Positions 6,728 to 14,457 of a stretch of 47,438 nt of DNA are shown here, piece after piece. Made by a program: the position numbers and the translations under genes. Source of the DNA: a virus; the IMG/VR virus record IMGVR_UViG_3300045051_000139, positions 1-47,438 of that record. One strand, written 5' to 3'. Below the pieces are notes generated by a model that was given only the letters and a program-made list of their open reading frames with translations, was not told the DNA's origin and made no database searches. Every line of letters starts with the position of its first letter. Position 1 is the stretch's first letter.

Positions 6728-6952
6728 ATGAAACGTTTTCTTTTGATGAACATCGGCTGCATCGAGTGCGGCGTATTCTCGAACGTTGTCGGTCTGTATG
6801 AGACTGAGGAAGCAGCAAACGCGGACGGCGAGAAGTGCGGAGAGCATCTGCATTGGCGTGACGGCGGCCAGAATAGCTTCGAAGTGTTCGACCTTGAAGC
6901 GCCGCAGGCCCCAGAATACGCAGCGGCTATACGCGGAGAATCAGTTGAATGA
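6728..6952 (+). CDS. hypothetical small protein
   Basis: A 74-residue acidic protein with CIEC near the N-terminus, a further cysteine, and HLHWRDGG. A metal site is possible but not clear. The ATG follows AAGGAGAAGGATT. It begins a chain of overlapping genes behind P4. Confidence 0.7.
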   Translation: MKRFLLMNIGCIECGVFSNVVGLYETEEAANADGEKCGEHLHWRDGGQNSFEVFDLEAPQAPEYAAAIRGESVE

Positions 6953-7119
6953 ACCGCTTCAAACCGGAACAGACCGTCCGCATTAACGACACGCAGAGCG
7001 AGTACCACAAGTGCCTGGCGCGTGTCGTGAAGGTCGGTACGAAGAGCTACGACGTAACGGTAGGTGCCACCCGCCTGCGCGTCGTCCCTGAACAACTGCT
7101 AGGAGTACGCAAGCCGTGA
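6949..7119 (+). CDS. 56-residue hypothetical protein
   Basis: An ATGA overlap with the gene before and a GTGA overlap with the gene after frame this 56-residue product. Alternating hydrophobic residues (ARVVKVGTKSYDVTV) suggest a small beta-barrel, SH3- or KOW-like, but this is a guess. Confidence 0.65.
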   Translation: MNRFKPEQTVRINDTQSEYHKCLARVVKVGTKSYDVTVGATRLRVVPEQLLGVRKP

Positions 7120-7316
7120 ACAAGAAACCATATGCTTGGGTCGCGATAGGTATGCGCGACGGAGACGGGGATCCTCTGAGCGATTGCATCCGGTGGACTA
7201 AGGCGGAGGCGGCATACGTAGCGACCACTTACCGGAACGGCCTAAAACGAGATCGCCCGGGGTACGTTAAAGAGCTTTTCCTAGGCGAAGATGTAGTAGC
7301 CGGAGAGAAACCATGA
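7116..7316 (+). CDS. 66-residue hypothetical protein
   Basis: It starts at a GTG in the GTGA overlap, preceded by TAGGAG. The product is a small mixed alpha/beta protein (AYVATTYRNGLKRDRPGYVKELF). No family is recognised. Confidence 0.65.
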   Translation: MNKKPYAWVAIGMRDGDGDPLSDCIRWTKAEAAYVATTYRNGLKRDRPGYVKELFLGEDVVAGEKP

Positions 7317-7402
7317 TCACCCGCGCACAGGCTGAAGCGTTATTGACCCTGGCCGAGTCGCTGGAAGCGTGCGCCGCCTTGATCCCAAAGCAGGAAACCT
7401 GA
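7313..7402 (+). CDS. 29-residue helical peptide
   Basis: An ATGA-overlapped ORF encodes an amphipathic helix (AQAEALLTLAESLEACAALI). The CGGAGAGAAACC upstream fits a ribosome site. Gene reality rests on position and overlap. Confidence 0.45.
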   Translation: MITRAQAEALLTLAESLEACAALIPKQET

Positions 7403-7403
7403 C

Positions 7404-7472
7404 ATGGATGACGCCGACTTCATGTTCCTTACCGTGCTCTGCCTAATTGCAATCGCGTTCTACTTCGCCTAG
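7404..7472 (+). CDS. 22-residue transmembrane peptide
   Basis: It starts two bases after the previous stop and encodes an acidic N-terminus followed by one membrane helix (FLTVLCLIAIAFYF). It resembles the other single-span micropeptides in this block. Confidence 0.45.
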   Translation: MDDADFMFLTVLCLIAIAFYFA

Positions 7473-7480
7473 GAGGCGCC

Positions 7481-7663
7481 ATGCTTCAGCCGCCAGTATC
7501 TGACTTAACCCCATGGCTGCCCGGCCACTGGATCACGCAAACCGGGTACGCACTGAACGAAAAGGATGTAGAGGTCGGCGTCAAAGACGACCGCCGCTGC
7601 GTAGATATGCAGACCACCGTGTCTGTAGTGGATTCGATAATGGAAAAGGTGATGCGCAAATGA
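7481..7663 (+). CDS. 60-residue hypothetical protein
   Basis: A strong TAGGAGGCGCC precedes the ATG. The product has a Pro/Trp-rich start and an acidic middle. It ends in an ATGA overlap with the next gene. No known domain. Confidence 0.62.
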   Translation: MLQPPVSDLTPWLPGHWITQTGYALNEKDVEVGVKDDRRCVDMQTTVSVVDSIMEKVMRK

Positions 7664-8025
7664 ATATCGATTGGTATGGAAACGGTCTGCCGCCGGTTGG
7701 CGTTGAGTTCGAGTGGCGCTACGGCGACCACGCATGGAAGAAAGGTATCGCGCTTTATATCGGCAGCGTGTACGCGATACTTCGTTCCTATGACGCGGAG
7801 CAGCATTACTACCTGCGTGACATGCAGTTTCGACAATTGCGTACTCCAGAGCAGATCGCCGAATATAAGCGTTTGCACGAGATCAGGAACGCCTGCACCG
7901 CGATCAATTCAAAGGTAGCTGACTACAACGTAAACCTAGATTGCAGCGCAGCGATGCGCGCCGCTATCGAAGCGATGATAGACGCCGGCTACCGCAAATT
8001 CGAAATCGTCAAGGAGGATGTATGA
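7660..8025 (+). CDS. hypothetical protein
   Basis: A 121-residue protein. The N-terminal half has beta-rich character with many Trp and Tyr (VEFEWRYGDHAWKKGIALYI). The C-terminal half is helical (SAAMRAAIEAMIDAGYRKFEIVK). Phage proteins of this plan are common, but I cannot name the family. Start and stop both form ATGA overlaps. Confidence 0.72.
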   Translation: MNIDWYGNGLPPVGVEFEWRYGDHAWKKGIALYIGSVYAILRSYDAEQHYYLRDMQFRQLRTPEQIAEYKRLHEIRNACTAINSKVADYNVNLDCSAAMRAAIEAMIDAGYRKFEIVKEDV

Positions 8026-8309
8026 CCAACCTGGTATTGACACGCAAAGCCGGCCAAGCGGTGCGGCTGATCATCGACGGCGTAGCGGAATACGTTGACA
8101 TCCTCGATGTGTGCGGTGGGTTCTGCAAAATGCGGATCTTGTCCACGCTCCAGGTTGAACGCGTCCGGTTCCGTGACTCCCTGCGAATTGCTGAAGGGAT
8201 CAGCGTCCAGGTTGTGGACCTGGCCAAAGGCCACGCAAAGCTCAATTTCACCGCACCGCGGGAAGTACAGATCCTGCGTACAGAACTGATAAAGGAGAAG
8301 GAAGAATGA
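8022..8309 (+). CDS. CsrA/RsmA-like protein with two fused domains
   Basis: CsrA is a homodimeric RNA-binding regulator of about 60 residues that recognises GGA motifs in leaders. This 95-residue protein opens with LVLTRKAGQ, matching the CsrA start LILTRRVG, and runs on as CKMRILSTLQVERVRFRDS, which aligns without gaps to the CsrA beta4-beta5 region. From about residue 56 a second unit (ISVQVVDLAKGHAKLNF, then TAPREVQILRTEL) aligns again to the CsrA C-terminal half. The conserved Arg of VHREE is matched in both units (FRDS and LRTE). A single-chain pseudo-dimer is a reasonable inference. A strong AAGGAGG and an ATGA overlap set the start. It could regulate phage or host mRNAs. Confidence 0.75.
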   Translation: MTNLVLTRKAGQAVRLIIDGVAEYVDILDVCGGFCKMRILSTLQVERVRFRDSLRIAEGISVQVVDLAKGHAKLNFTAPREVQILRTELIKEKEE

Positions 8310-8503
8310 CATTTCCATGGTGGACTCTTTATCTGCTCAGCTTTGATTTCGCTGTGCGCCTTACTCTTTCAGGAGTGGCTCTCACGATAGTAACTACGTG
8401 CCCCGCATTCGAAAAATGGAAATGGCAGCGTAAAGCCATTATTTCGACAGGACTGCTGACAGCATTAGGGTTCCTGCTCGGAATTTGGTCTGCGCCGCCA
8501 TGA
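8306..8503 (+). CDS. small membrane protein
   Basis: A 65-residue protein with two hydrophobic helices (WTLYLLSFDFAVRLTLSGVAL and IISTGLLTALGFLLGIW) joined by a basic loop. It is translationally coupled to the CsrA-like gene through an ATGA overlap. The function is unknown. Confidence 0.68.
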   Translation: MTFPWWTLYLLSFDFAVRLTLSGVALTIVTTCPAFEKWKWQRKAIISTGLLTALGFLLGIWSAPP

Positions 8504-8817
8504 ACCGCTATCCCTGCCGCTGCAGGCGCTGCGATGGCCGCAGAACACTTACGCAGCTACCAGAGAACATGCGCAACGGCTGCAAGTGCAAAGCGTACCG
8601 GGGAGCTCGAGCAAAAGGCATAGAGCCGATCGTGCATTGCGACTGCGGCGGCACGTACCGGGTAGATTGGTATCGCAAGAAGAAAGAACACAAACAACTG
8701 GGGTGCAAATGCTCGGGCTTCCCGTTCGACAACGGTACCCACCGCAAAGGCAGTTCCAGCCCATCGAACGGGTGGTACTGCATCCATAACGTGAAAGGAG
8801 AAGGAAATGCACACTAA
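8500..8817 (+). CDS. Cys-rich zinc-binding phage protein
   Basis: A 105-residue basic protein with about eleven cysteines in pairs (CRCRRC, GCKCKAYRG, HCDCGG, LGCKCSG). HRKGSS and a late Cys-Ile-His follow. Such zinc-ribbon proteins are frequent in early regions of phages. They probably bind nucleic acid, but no role is established here. The ATG at 8500 overlaps the previous stop. Confidence 0.72.
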   Translation: MNRYPCRCRRCDGRRTLTQLPENMRNGCKCKAYRGARAKGIEPIVHCDCGGTYRVDWYRKKKEHKQLGCKCSGFPFDNGTHRKGSSSPSNGWYCIHNVKGEGNAH

Positions 8818-9067
8818 AGCACCCTGGAAAGTTGTAGAGAATGGCGGCCGCATGGTCGGTGTCATGTCTAAAAACGATTGGGTCGTCTATAAAGCCGGGC
8901 AAGACCGGATGTCGACTGAAGAGATCGAAGCTAATGCCCGCTTGATCGCCGCCGCACCGGATCTACTGGAGGCACTCCACGGCGTCCTGCGCGTAGCGGA
9001 TCGCGCCACGGATGAATTCGACGCAGCTCGCGCTGCTATCGATAAAGCTACAAGCAATAGCAATTAA
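8807..9067 (+). CDS. conserved phage early protein (IEANARLIAAAPDLL type)
   Basis: An 86-residue protein with the recognisable sequence IEANARLIAAAPDLLEAL, found in many phage and prophage early proteins of unknown function. The N-terminus (APWKVVENGGRMVGVM) also fits that group. AAAGGAGAAGG precedes the ATG. Confidence 0.8.
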   Translation: MHTKAPWKVVENGGRMVGVMSKNDWVVYKAGQDRMSTEEIEANARLIAAAPDLLEALHGVLRVADRATDEFDAARAAIDKATSNSN

Positions 9068-9072
9068 TCCAC

Positions 9073-9101
9073 TTGACATACCTTGTGCCGCTCTCTACCA
9101 T
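9073..9101 (+). promoter_or_regulatory. early promoter P5, without the operator
   Basis: A consensus TTGACA and TACCAT are 17 bases apart, immediately after a stop codon and upstream of the gene at 9137. Unlike the other rightward promoters it lacks the TACAAG/CTTGTA palindrome, so it may be controlled differently. Confidence 0.65.
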
Positions 9102-9136
9102 CTGCGGCACACCTTAACCGAAAAGGAACTTGCAAC

Positions 9137-9550
9137 ATGTCGATCGAAGCCCTGATCCAAGCCCATATCCAAACGCTGCTTGAGAACACCGAAGCCGTCA
9201 AGCTGCTGACCCTCTCCCTGGCCGGCCGTACGCCTACCGCTGAAAAGGCGAAGGTTGATCCGAAGCCGAAAGAAGAACCTAATACCGAAGTGAAAACTGA
9301 AGTCAAGGAAGAACCGAAAGCGGATCCGAAAGACGAAGACGTTTCTACCCTCGGCGTTCCCTACGAAACTGTCCGCGCATTGGTGCTCAAACTGGCCCCG
9401 ACGCAGCGTGACGCGATCAAGGCGCTGAACGCCAAGCACGGTATTGCGAACCTCAAAGTGCTTCTGGACAAAGAAGACGACTTCAGCACCGTGAACGACC
9501 AGGCGAAGCTGGAAGCCGTTTACGCCGATCTGCAGGCACTGGAGGCGTAA
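9137..9550 (+). CDS. hypothetical protein with charged Lys/Glu/Pro linker
   Basis: A 137-residue protein. A helical N-terminal domain (ALIQAHIQTLLENTEAVKLL) is joined by a disordered Lys/Glu/Pro linker (residues about 35-70) to a helical C-terminal domain (RALVLKLAPTQRDAIKALNAKHG). The C-terminal domain resembles short phage modules placed before DUF2800 nucleases. A link to recombination is inferred from position only. The ATG after AAAGGAACTTGCAAC is preferred to upstream alternatives. Confidence 0.72.
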   Translation: MSIEALIQAHIQTLLENTEAVKLLTLSLAGRTPTAEKAKVDPKPKEEPNTEVKTEVKEEPKADPKDEDVSTLGVPYETVRALVLKLAPTQRDAIKALNAKHGIANLKVLLDKEDDFSTVNDQAKLEAVYADLQALEA

Positions 9551-9553
9551 GCC

Positions 9554-9778
9554 ATGACAATCAAATCATTAGTATCTTCGCAAACTGAACTTTCGCTACC
9601 AGGTTTTCCGATCCTTATGGAAAGCAAAAGAGGAACAGTTTTTCTCTTTAAGGGTCCCAAGTACGCCGTCTGCTTGAAGGTAGGGGCCGGGAGCGCATGG
9701 GAACTCGGTGAAGTAAAAAGGGCCACTATGCTCGGCATGGAAGTTTTCAAAGGTGCGCTTACGCTGGAGAACGAATAA
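9554..9778 (+). CDS. 74-residue hypothetical protein
   Basis: A small beta-rich protein (MESKRGTVFLFKGPKYAVCLKVG) with no known family. It is located between the linker protein and the DUF2800 nuclease, with only 2-3 bases of spacing on each side, so it is part of that operon. Confidence 0.65.
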   Translation: MTIKSLVSSQTELSLPGFPILMESKRGTVFLFKGPKYAVCLKVGAGSAWELGEVKRATMLGMEVFKGALTLENE

Positions 9779-9780
9779 TA

Positions 9781-11337
9781 ATGGGCACTCACGCACTACT
9801 TTCCCCATCGGGTATGCCAGCAGCCATTCGCTGCTTGGCTAAGCCGCACCGGGAACGCGGGTTGCCCGACCAGTCGAGCAGCTTTGCGGACGAAGGCACC
9901 GCAGCGCATTTCCTGATGGAACAATGCCTGCTCGAAAACAAGGACGCTAAAGACTTTCAAGGTCTGCGCATCCAGGTAAAAGACGGCTTAACCGAGTTCC
10001 ATACCTCCGGACAATATCCGGTCGGGCTCGACATGATCGGACCAATGCAGAAGGCTTTGGATTACGTTCGGGATGTCGCCGATGGCGCGACGATCTACAC
10101 CGAACAGAAGCTCAGCATTGCGCACATCACCGGAGAGCACTGGCACAAGGTCACAGGCGCTGTCTGCTTCAAGAATGACGCCGGCCAGTACGTCGACTTC
10201 GACAACGGCGATCTATATGGCGAAGACGAAGTAGAACCGGCCACCGGCACCACTGACGTTTGGATCATCAAGGGCAGTGTTGCCCACTCGATCGATCTTA
10301 AGTGGGGAATGGGCGTCCAAGTTTTTGCCAAGGATAACGAGCAGCAGGAAATGTACACCGACGCCGGGCTGCAGGAGTTTGACTTCGTAGGCGAAGTTGA
10401 AGAGATCCATTTGCATATCCTTCAGCCGCGTTTGCAACACTTTGACGAACACATCATGACTCGCGCAGAACTGGATGCGCGTATCGATCTGATCCGTAAA
10501 GCGTCCAAGGAAATCGCGTTCACGCCTAGCGAAATGCTTCCAGCGACACCCGGCGAGAAGCAGTGCAAGTTCTGCAAGCGCGCAGCGACATGCAACGAGC
10601 GTACCGATCACACTATGGAGCTAATCGTGGGCGAATTCGTGGATCTCGATAAAGGTTTCGTCAAGGTTCAGATAGAACAAGCCGAGAAGCTGCTTGCGCA
10701 GAGCTTCGGGGTGAAGCCGGCAGCTGTCGAATTGGACTGGGAAGCCAATAGCGAGCACTACCCGTTCTTCACCGTCAAGAAGCCAAGCATTCGGCCATCG
10801 CTGGAAGCGGCAACCGAAGCGGTAGCCACGGCTGACGATGAGCGTTTGGCGACCCTGATGGACGCCGCCGACATGATCGAAGGCTTTGCCAAAGCGGTAC
10901 GCGCTGAAATTGAGCGGCGCCTATTGGCCGGCAAGTTCACCGATGCTCGCTATAAACTGGTCGAAGGTCGGCAGAGTGCCCGTAGCTGGACCAGCGAGGA
11001 GGAAGCTGAAGCCGCGCTGAAGGCGATGCGCTTGAAGGTCGACCAAATGTACGACTTCAAGCTGATCAGCCCTACAACGGCGGAGAAGGTCTTGAAGGAA
11101 GCCAACCCACGCAAGTGGAACAAGCTACAGCCTTTGATTGGCCGTAGCGATGGCAAGCCATCTGTAGCACCGGCCAGCGATAAGCGTCCTGCGCTCAACC
11201 TGGCGATTGCCGAGCAGTTTGAAGATCTGCCGGCGGAAGTAGAAGAGTTCAAAACGGCTAATGAGCAGATCATTGAAGCACTCGTCGCTGTAGAGCAGGA
11301 AACCGTTGTCGAAGATAACTTCGACGATCTCGTGTAA
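9781..11337 (+). CDS. DUF2800 protein, Cas4/RecB-like PD-(D/E)XK nuclease
   Basis: A 518-residue member of the DUF2800 group, phage nucleases related to Cas4 and AddB. Residues near the start (SSFADEGTAAHFLMEQ) match the helix entering the nuclease fold. SIDLKWG supplies the D-x-K of the active site. A cysteine near residue 18 plus CKFCKRAATC around residue 260 would form an iron-sulfur cluster. The C-terminal part is helical. With the DUF2815 gene next door it forms a recombination/DNA-processing pair found in many phages. It probably resects DNA ends. Confidence 0.88.
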   Translation: MGTHALLSPSGMPAAIRCLAKPHRERGLPDQSSSFADEGTAAHFLMEQCLLENKDAKDFQGLRIQVKDGLTEFHTSGQYPVGLDMIGPMQKALDYVRDVADGATIYTEQKLSIAHITGEHWHKVTGAVCFKNDAGQYVDFDNGDLYGEDEVEPATGTTDVWIIKGSVAHSIDLKWGMGVQVFAKDNEQQEMYTDAGLQEFDFVGEVEEIHLHILQPRLQHFDEHIMTRAELDARIDLIRKASKEIAFTPSEMLPATPGEKQCKFCKRAATCNERTDHTMELIVGEFVDLDKGFVKVQIEQAEKLLAQSFGVKPAAVELDWEANSEHYPFFTVKKPSIRPSLEAATEAVATADDERLATLMDAADMIEGFAKAVRAEIERRLLAGKFTDARYKLVEGRQSARSWTSEEEAEAALKAMRLKVDQMYDFKLISPTTAEKVLKEANPRKWNKLQPLIGRSDGKPSVAPASDKRPALNLAIAEQFEDLPAEVEEFKTANEQIIEALVAVEQETVVEDNFDDLV

Positions 11338-11369
11338 GAAATACCAACGACATATACTGAGGATTTACC

Positions 11370-11918
11370 ATGAAACATACTTTCCAAAACGCCCGCATTT
11401 CCTTCCCAAACATCTTCGAACCGAAGGCATCCGAAAGCGGTTCGCTGCAGTTCAGCGCGGCTTTCCTCTTCGACCCCGCTCACCCAGGTATCGCCGGACT
11501 AGATGCGGTGATCGACCAGGTGGGCAAAGCCAAGTGGGGCGACAAGTGGGGCGCGGTTAAGAAGGAACTGAAGGCGGGCGACAAGCTGCTGACCCACAAC
11601 GGTGACAGCAAAGCCTCCCTGGCCGGCTACGAAGGCAATCTGTACTTCAACGCCTACAACACGGTGCGTCCTACTGTCGTGGACCGCGATCGTAGCCCCC
11701 TGGTGGCCGCAGACGGCAAACCGTACTCCGGCTCCTACGTCAACGTCATCATTGACGTATGGGCGCAGGAGAACAAATACGGCAAGCGCGTTAACGCCCA
11801 GCTTCAAGGGATTCAGTTCGTCAAGGACGGCGAAGCGTTCTCCGGCGGCGGCACCTCGGCAGACGCCAGCGATTTCGAAGAGATTGCCGAAGGCGCGGAC
11901 GCGGAAGACCTTGCCTAA
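11370..11918 (+). CDS. DUF2815 single-stranded DNA-binding protein
   Basis: This 182-residue protein starts with TFQNARISFPNIFEPKA, the usual opening of DUF2815, and has the OB-fold-like core (YVNVIIDVWAQENKYGKRVNAQLQGIQF). The tail is acidic (EEIAEGADAEDLA), as in other SSBs that contact partner proteins. The DUF2800-DUF2815-polymerase order is typical. It likely coats ssDNA during replication and recombination. Confidence 0.88.
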   Translation: MKHTFQNARISFPNIFEPKASESGSLQFSAAFLFDPAHPGIAGLDAVIDQVGKAKWGDKWGAVKKELKAGDKLLTHNGDSKASLAGYEGNLYFNAYNTVRPTVVDRDRSPLVAADGKPYSGSYVNVIIDVWAQENKYGKRVNAQLQGIQFVKDGEAFSGGGTSADASDFEEIAEGADAEDLA

Positions 11919-11920
11919 AA

Positions 11921-11936
11921 GGTTATCCGGATAACC
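11921..11936. repeat. copy 3 of GGTTATC-NN-GATAACC palindrome
   Basis: A perfect 16-base palindrome two bases after the stop of the DUF2815 gene and six bases before a terminator. This is the same placement as the copy at 4486. Confidence 0.75.
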
Positions 11937-11941
11937 ATTCG

Positions 11942-11968
11942 AAAAGCCCGGCTTGCGTCGGGCTTTTT
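11942..11968 (+). terminator. rho-independent terminator
   Basis: AAAAGCCCG and CGGGCTTTT form a 9-bp stem around an 8-base loop, followed by a T run. It separates the SSB operon from the next promoter. Confidence 0.88.
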
Positions 11969-11991
11969 GTTGACCGCTCGTCGGGATACGC

Positions 11992-12020
11992 AAGACAATA
12001 CAAGTATCACGTTGTACAGT
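11992..12020 (+). promoter_or_regulatory. early promoter P3 with operator in the spacer
   Basis: AAGACA and TACAGT are 17 bases apart. The spacer carries TACAAG-TATCAC-GTTGTA (11999-12016) in the same register as P1 and P2. The context ACAATACAAGT is identical to P2. It drives the operon leading to the DNA polymerase. Confidence 0.7.
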
Positions 12021-12055
12021 TCACCTATCGAAACCAAACAATAGGGAGAAGGGAA

Positions 12056-12382
12056 ATGACTTTCAGGTGTTCAGACCATGTTCGTATTGCTGATGATCTC
12101 GGTTACAGCATGTCGCACTTCACAAAAGGCTGTGAAGCTATCGTCCAATATTCGTATTTCGATTGCTTCGGCCACGGGAGCAAAATCGAATATTGTGTTT
12201 TGCTGAAAGGTAGCGGCTCCTGCTCTTGGTATAGAGAAGACCAACTGACCCTTATCGCCCAACAGCAGAACGCTCTGCATGTGCAGTGGATAGAAGAACT
12301 CCCGCCCCGGCTTCAGGATCGAGATGGGTTTATGGGCGGGTATTGGAAAGGCTTTGAAGCCGGTTTGAGGGCTGCAAAATGA
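12056..12382 (+). CDS. hypothetical phage protein
   Basis: A 108-residue protein with a beta-rich N-terminal half (KIEYCVLLKGSGSCSWYREDQLTLI), several cysteines, and a helical end (GYWKGFEAGLRAAK). Proteins with a CSWYREDQLTLI-like stretch are common in phages, without a known role. A strong AGGGAGAAGGG precedes the ATG. Confidence 0.72.
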   Translation: MTFRCSDHVRIADDLGYSMSHFTKGCEAIVQYSYFDCFGHGSKIEYCVLLKGSGSCSWYREDQLTLIAQQQNALHVQWIEELPPRLQDRDGFMGGYWKGFEAGLRAAK

Positions 12383-12495
12383 ACATCACATTCAGCATCC
12401 AGTGCTACAAGAAGCTCCGCGCCAAGGGGTACAAACCCGCCGCCGCGCTCTATGCAGCCAAGTTCTACAAATCCCGCTATCAGTTCATCGTTTAG
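12379..12495 (+). CDS. 38-residue basic peptide
   Basis: It overlaps the previous stop by ATGA. The peptide is very rich in Lys, Arg and Tyr (YKKLRAKGYKPAAALYAAKFYK), which suggests nucleic-acid contact or simply a small helix. No family is known. Confidence 0.5.
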   Translation: MNITFSIQCYKKLRAKGYKPAAALYAAKFYKSRYQFIV

Positions 12496-12506
12496 GAATC
12501 GCCGCC

Positions 12507-12668
12507 ATGCAATTTCAGACACTCACGCCTATCCTTCTGCCCCACGGTTATGTCGACTGGGTTCGCCCATGGCGCGTTCCTGAAGGAGGGCCGGTGTACC
12601 TGTATGGTGAAGACTTCAGCAGCCCTTATTGCCCCATCATTATCGAGGTGATCAATGACAGCGTTTGA
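12507..12668 (+). CDS. 53-residue hypothetical protein
   Basis: A small Pro/Tyr/Trp-rich protein (LLPHGYVDWVRPWRVPEGG). The ATG at 12507 follows AGGAATCGCCGCC. Its 3-prime end overlaps the next gene by 14 bases. Confidence 0.55.
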   Translation: MQFQTLTPILLPHGYVDWVRPWRVPEGGPVYLYGEDFSSPYCPIIIEVINDSV

Positions 12669-12807
12669 ACAAGGCTACGCGGCCTTCCTTAAAGGCTTGC
12701 AGCGCGACGAGAACCCCTTTGACGCTGAGACCTGTTCCTTCTCCATGAAGCGTTGGGCTGACGGCTGGAACAAGGCCTACCGCGCACGGCAGGAGAAGCA
12801 GACATGA
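12655..12807 (+). CDS. 50-residue hypothetical protein
   Basis: The sequence FEQGYAAFLKGL and later MKRWADGWNKAYRA match the ribosome-modulation-factor-like pattern often seen in short phage proteins (a G-x-x-A helix, then a W-x-x-G-W helix). The role is unknown. Stop and next start overlap (ATGA). Confidence 0.6.
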   Translation: MTAFEQGYAAFLKGLQRDENPFDAETCSFSMKRWADGWNKAYRARQEKQT

Positions 12808-12902
12808 TTATTTTCATTATCGGCGTTTTGCTTATCTCGGTCGGCGTATCGCTATTTGCGGGTGCCATAGTACGGGCCGCAGATGATAGGGACGAGTTAT
12901 GA
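12804..12902 (+). CDS. 32-residue membrane peptide
   Basis: One hydrophobic helix (IIFIIGVLLISVGVSLFAGAIV) and a short acidic tail. ATGA overlaps on both sides support translation. It matches the other single-span micropeptides of this phage. Confidence 0.55.
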   Translation: MIIFIIGVLLISVGVSLFAGAIVRAADDRDEL

Positions 12903-13387
12903 CCGGAATAAGACTGGTAGAAGCACGGTGGGGCGTCGAATTCTGGAAACTGGTATCTGATTTCGCCGAGCAGGGGCTATCCCGTTTCGATACGGCTAGG
13001 GCATTAGGGTATTCCCCCCAAGGTTTCTGCCACCTGCTCTCTCGCACACCCTCTAAAGATCCCTTCGATCCCTCCTCGCGCTCACTGGCGTACCTGAAAG
13101 ATACCGGGGAGAACTTTCGCCAAGCCTTGGAGCGCATGTCCCTTGAACAACGCAGCTGGGCCTACGCTGCCCGCGCGATTGGGTACAGCGACGGGCACAC
13201 CTTGAAAAAGGCCGCACGGCACCGAGGCATAACCGTGGAGATGAATTCCAAACACCCTGGGCGCCCCCGGCTGCATCCAGTTCCCGAAAAACGCAGTGAC
13301 TTAACGCTCAACTGGCCGAACTGGTCTGAGGTGTACGCCATGGGCGGCCTCCCAGTTCCTGAGAAATGGAAAAGGAAAAAGGCATGA
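12899..13387 (+). CDS. helix-turn-helix-like DNA-binding protein
   Basis: A 162-residue basic protein with two helix-turn-helix-like segments: SRFDTARALGYSPQGFCHLL (about 27-47) and AARAIGYSDGHTLKKAARHRG (about 85-105). A Pro/Arg-rich linker follows, then a tail with Trp residues (NWPNWSEVYAMGG). It lies directly upstream of the polymerase and overlaps its start, so it may act at the origin or as a transcription regulator. The family is not recognised beyond this. Confidence 0.72.
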   Translation: MTGIRLVEARWGVEFWKLVSDFAEQGLSRFDTARALGYSPQGFCHLLSRTPSKDPFDPSSRSLAYLKDTGENFRQALERMSLEQRSWAYAARAIGYSDGHTLKKAARHRGITVEMNSKHPGRPRLHPVPEKRSDLTLNWPNWSEVYAMGGLPVPEKWKRKKA

Positions 13388-14457
13388 ACCTCGATAAATG
13401 CATTTTCCTCGACACAGAAACATTCTGCGAAACGCCCATCAACAACGGGACGCATCGTTATGCAGAAGGCGCCGAGATCATCATGTGGCAGTGGGCGGTC
13501 GGCGAAGGCGAAGTGATTATTCGTGATGGGGATGAAGACGTTTCGGATCTAATGGAACTACTGACCGATCCGTCTTACGAGAAGGTGATCCAGAACAGTG
13601 CGTTCGACCGTACCGTAATGACTCACGCGATAGGCTTCACGATTCCGGTAGAAGAGACGTTCGATACGATGGTGTGCGCTATGGCTCACTCGTTACCAGG
13701 CGCTTTGGAAAAGTTGGGGGATATCCTCGGGATCGCGAAGGACAAGGCGAAGGACAAGGCGGGTAAAGCGTTGATCCAGTTGTTCTGCAAGCCCCGGCCC
13801 AAGAACCAGATCCTCCGGCGCGCTACTCGCGAAACGCATCCCGTCGAGTGGGAAGCCTTTCGCGAGTACGGGCGTCTCGACATCGAAGCTATGCGTGAGA
13901 TCTACAAAAAGCTGCCGCGGTGGAATTACCGGGGGTTCGAGCGCGACCTGTGGTGTTTAGACCAGAAGATTAACGAGCGAGGAGTAATGCTCGACATCGA
14001 CCTGGCCCACGCGGCTATCCGTGCCAGTGAGAGAGCGCAGAAGCAGTTAGCGAAGCAGGCTCACGATATGACATCCGGCGCTGTGACCAGCGCCAACCAG
14101 CGTGATCGAATGCTTGAACATATCCTCGAAGAGTATGGCATTGCACTCGCCGATTTGAAGGGCTCGACAATCGAAAAGACCCTGGCCGACGTGGACATGC
14201 CTTTCGAACTAAAAGAACTCCTGATGGTGCGCGTGGAGGCTTCTCGCACGAGCGTATCGAAGTACAAGCGGGTTATCTCAGGATCTAGCAGCGACGGACG
14301 TATGCGCGGCACGGCGGCCTTCTGTGGCGCCCTCCGAACTGGAAGGTGGGCGGGTCGGCTTCTGCAGCTGCAAAACTGCCCCCGTCCTACGATCAAAAAT
14401 AAAGAGATCGATCTATGGATCGAAGCCCTTAAAGCGGATGCGGAAGACCTAGTATGA
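13384..14457 (+). CDS. DNA polymerase A, N-terminal part (3-5 exonuclease and thumb)
   Basis: This 357-residue part carries the DnaQ-type exonuclease: Exo I FLDTETF (about residue 9), Exo II with NSAFD, and Exo III YGRLDIEAM. It continues into the polymerase thumb and the palm entry (AFCGALRTGRWAGRLLQLQNCPRP). In related phage polymerases the sequence runs on without a break. Here it stops at TGA inside an ATGA, and the next frame, shifted by -1, begins at the same bases. I choose the ATG at 13384, which overlaps the previous stop, over one at 13366. The fragment is either a separate subunit or the front half of a frameshifted gene. Confidence 0.85.
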   Translation: MNLDKCIFLDTETFCETPINNGTHRYAEGAEIIMWQWAVGEGEVIIRDGDEDVSDLMELLTDPSYEKVIQNSAFDRTVMTHAIGFTIPVEETFDTMVCAMAHSLPGALEKLGDILGIAKDKAKDKAGKALIQLFCKPRPKNQILRRATRETHPVEWEAFREYGRLDIEAMREIYKKLPRWNYRGFERDLWCLDQKINERGVMLDIDLAHAAIRASERAQKQLAKQAHDMTSGAVTSANQRDRMLEHILEEYGIALADLKGSTIEKTLADVDMPFELKELLMVRVEASRTSVSKYKRVISGSSSDGRMRGTAAFCGALRTGRWAGRLLQLQNCPRPTIKNKEIDLWIEALKADAEDLV

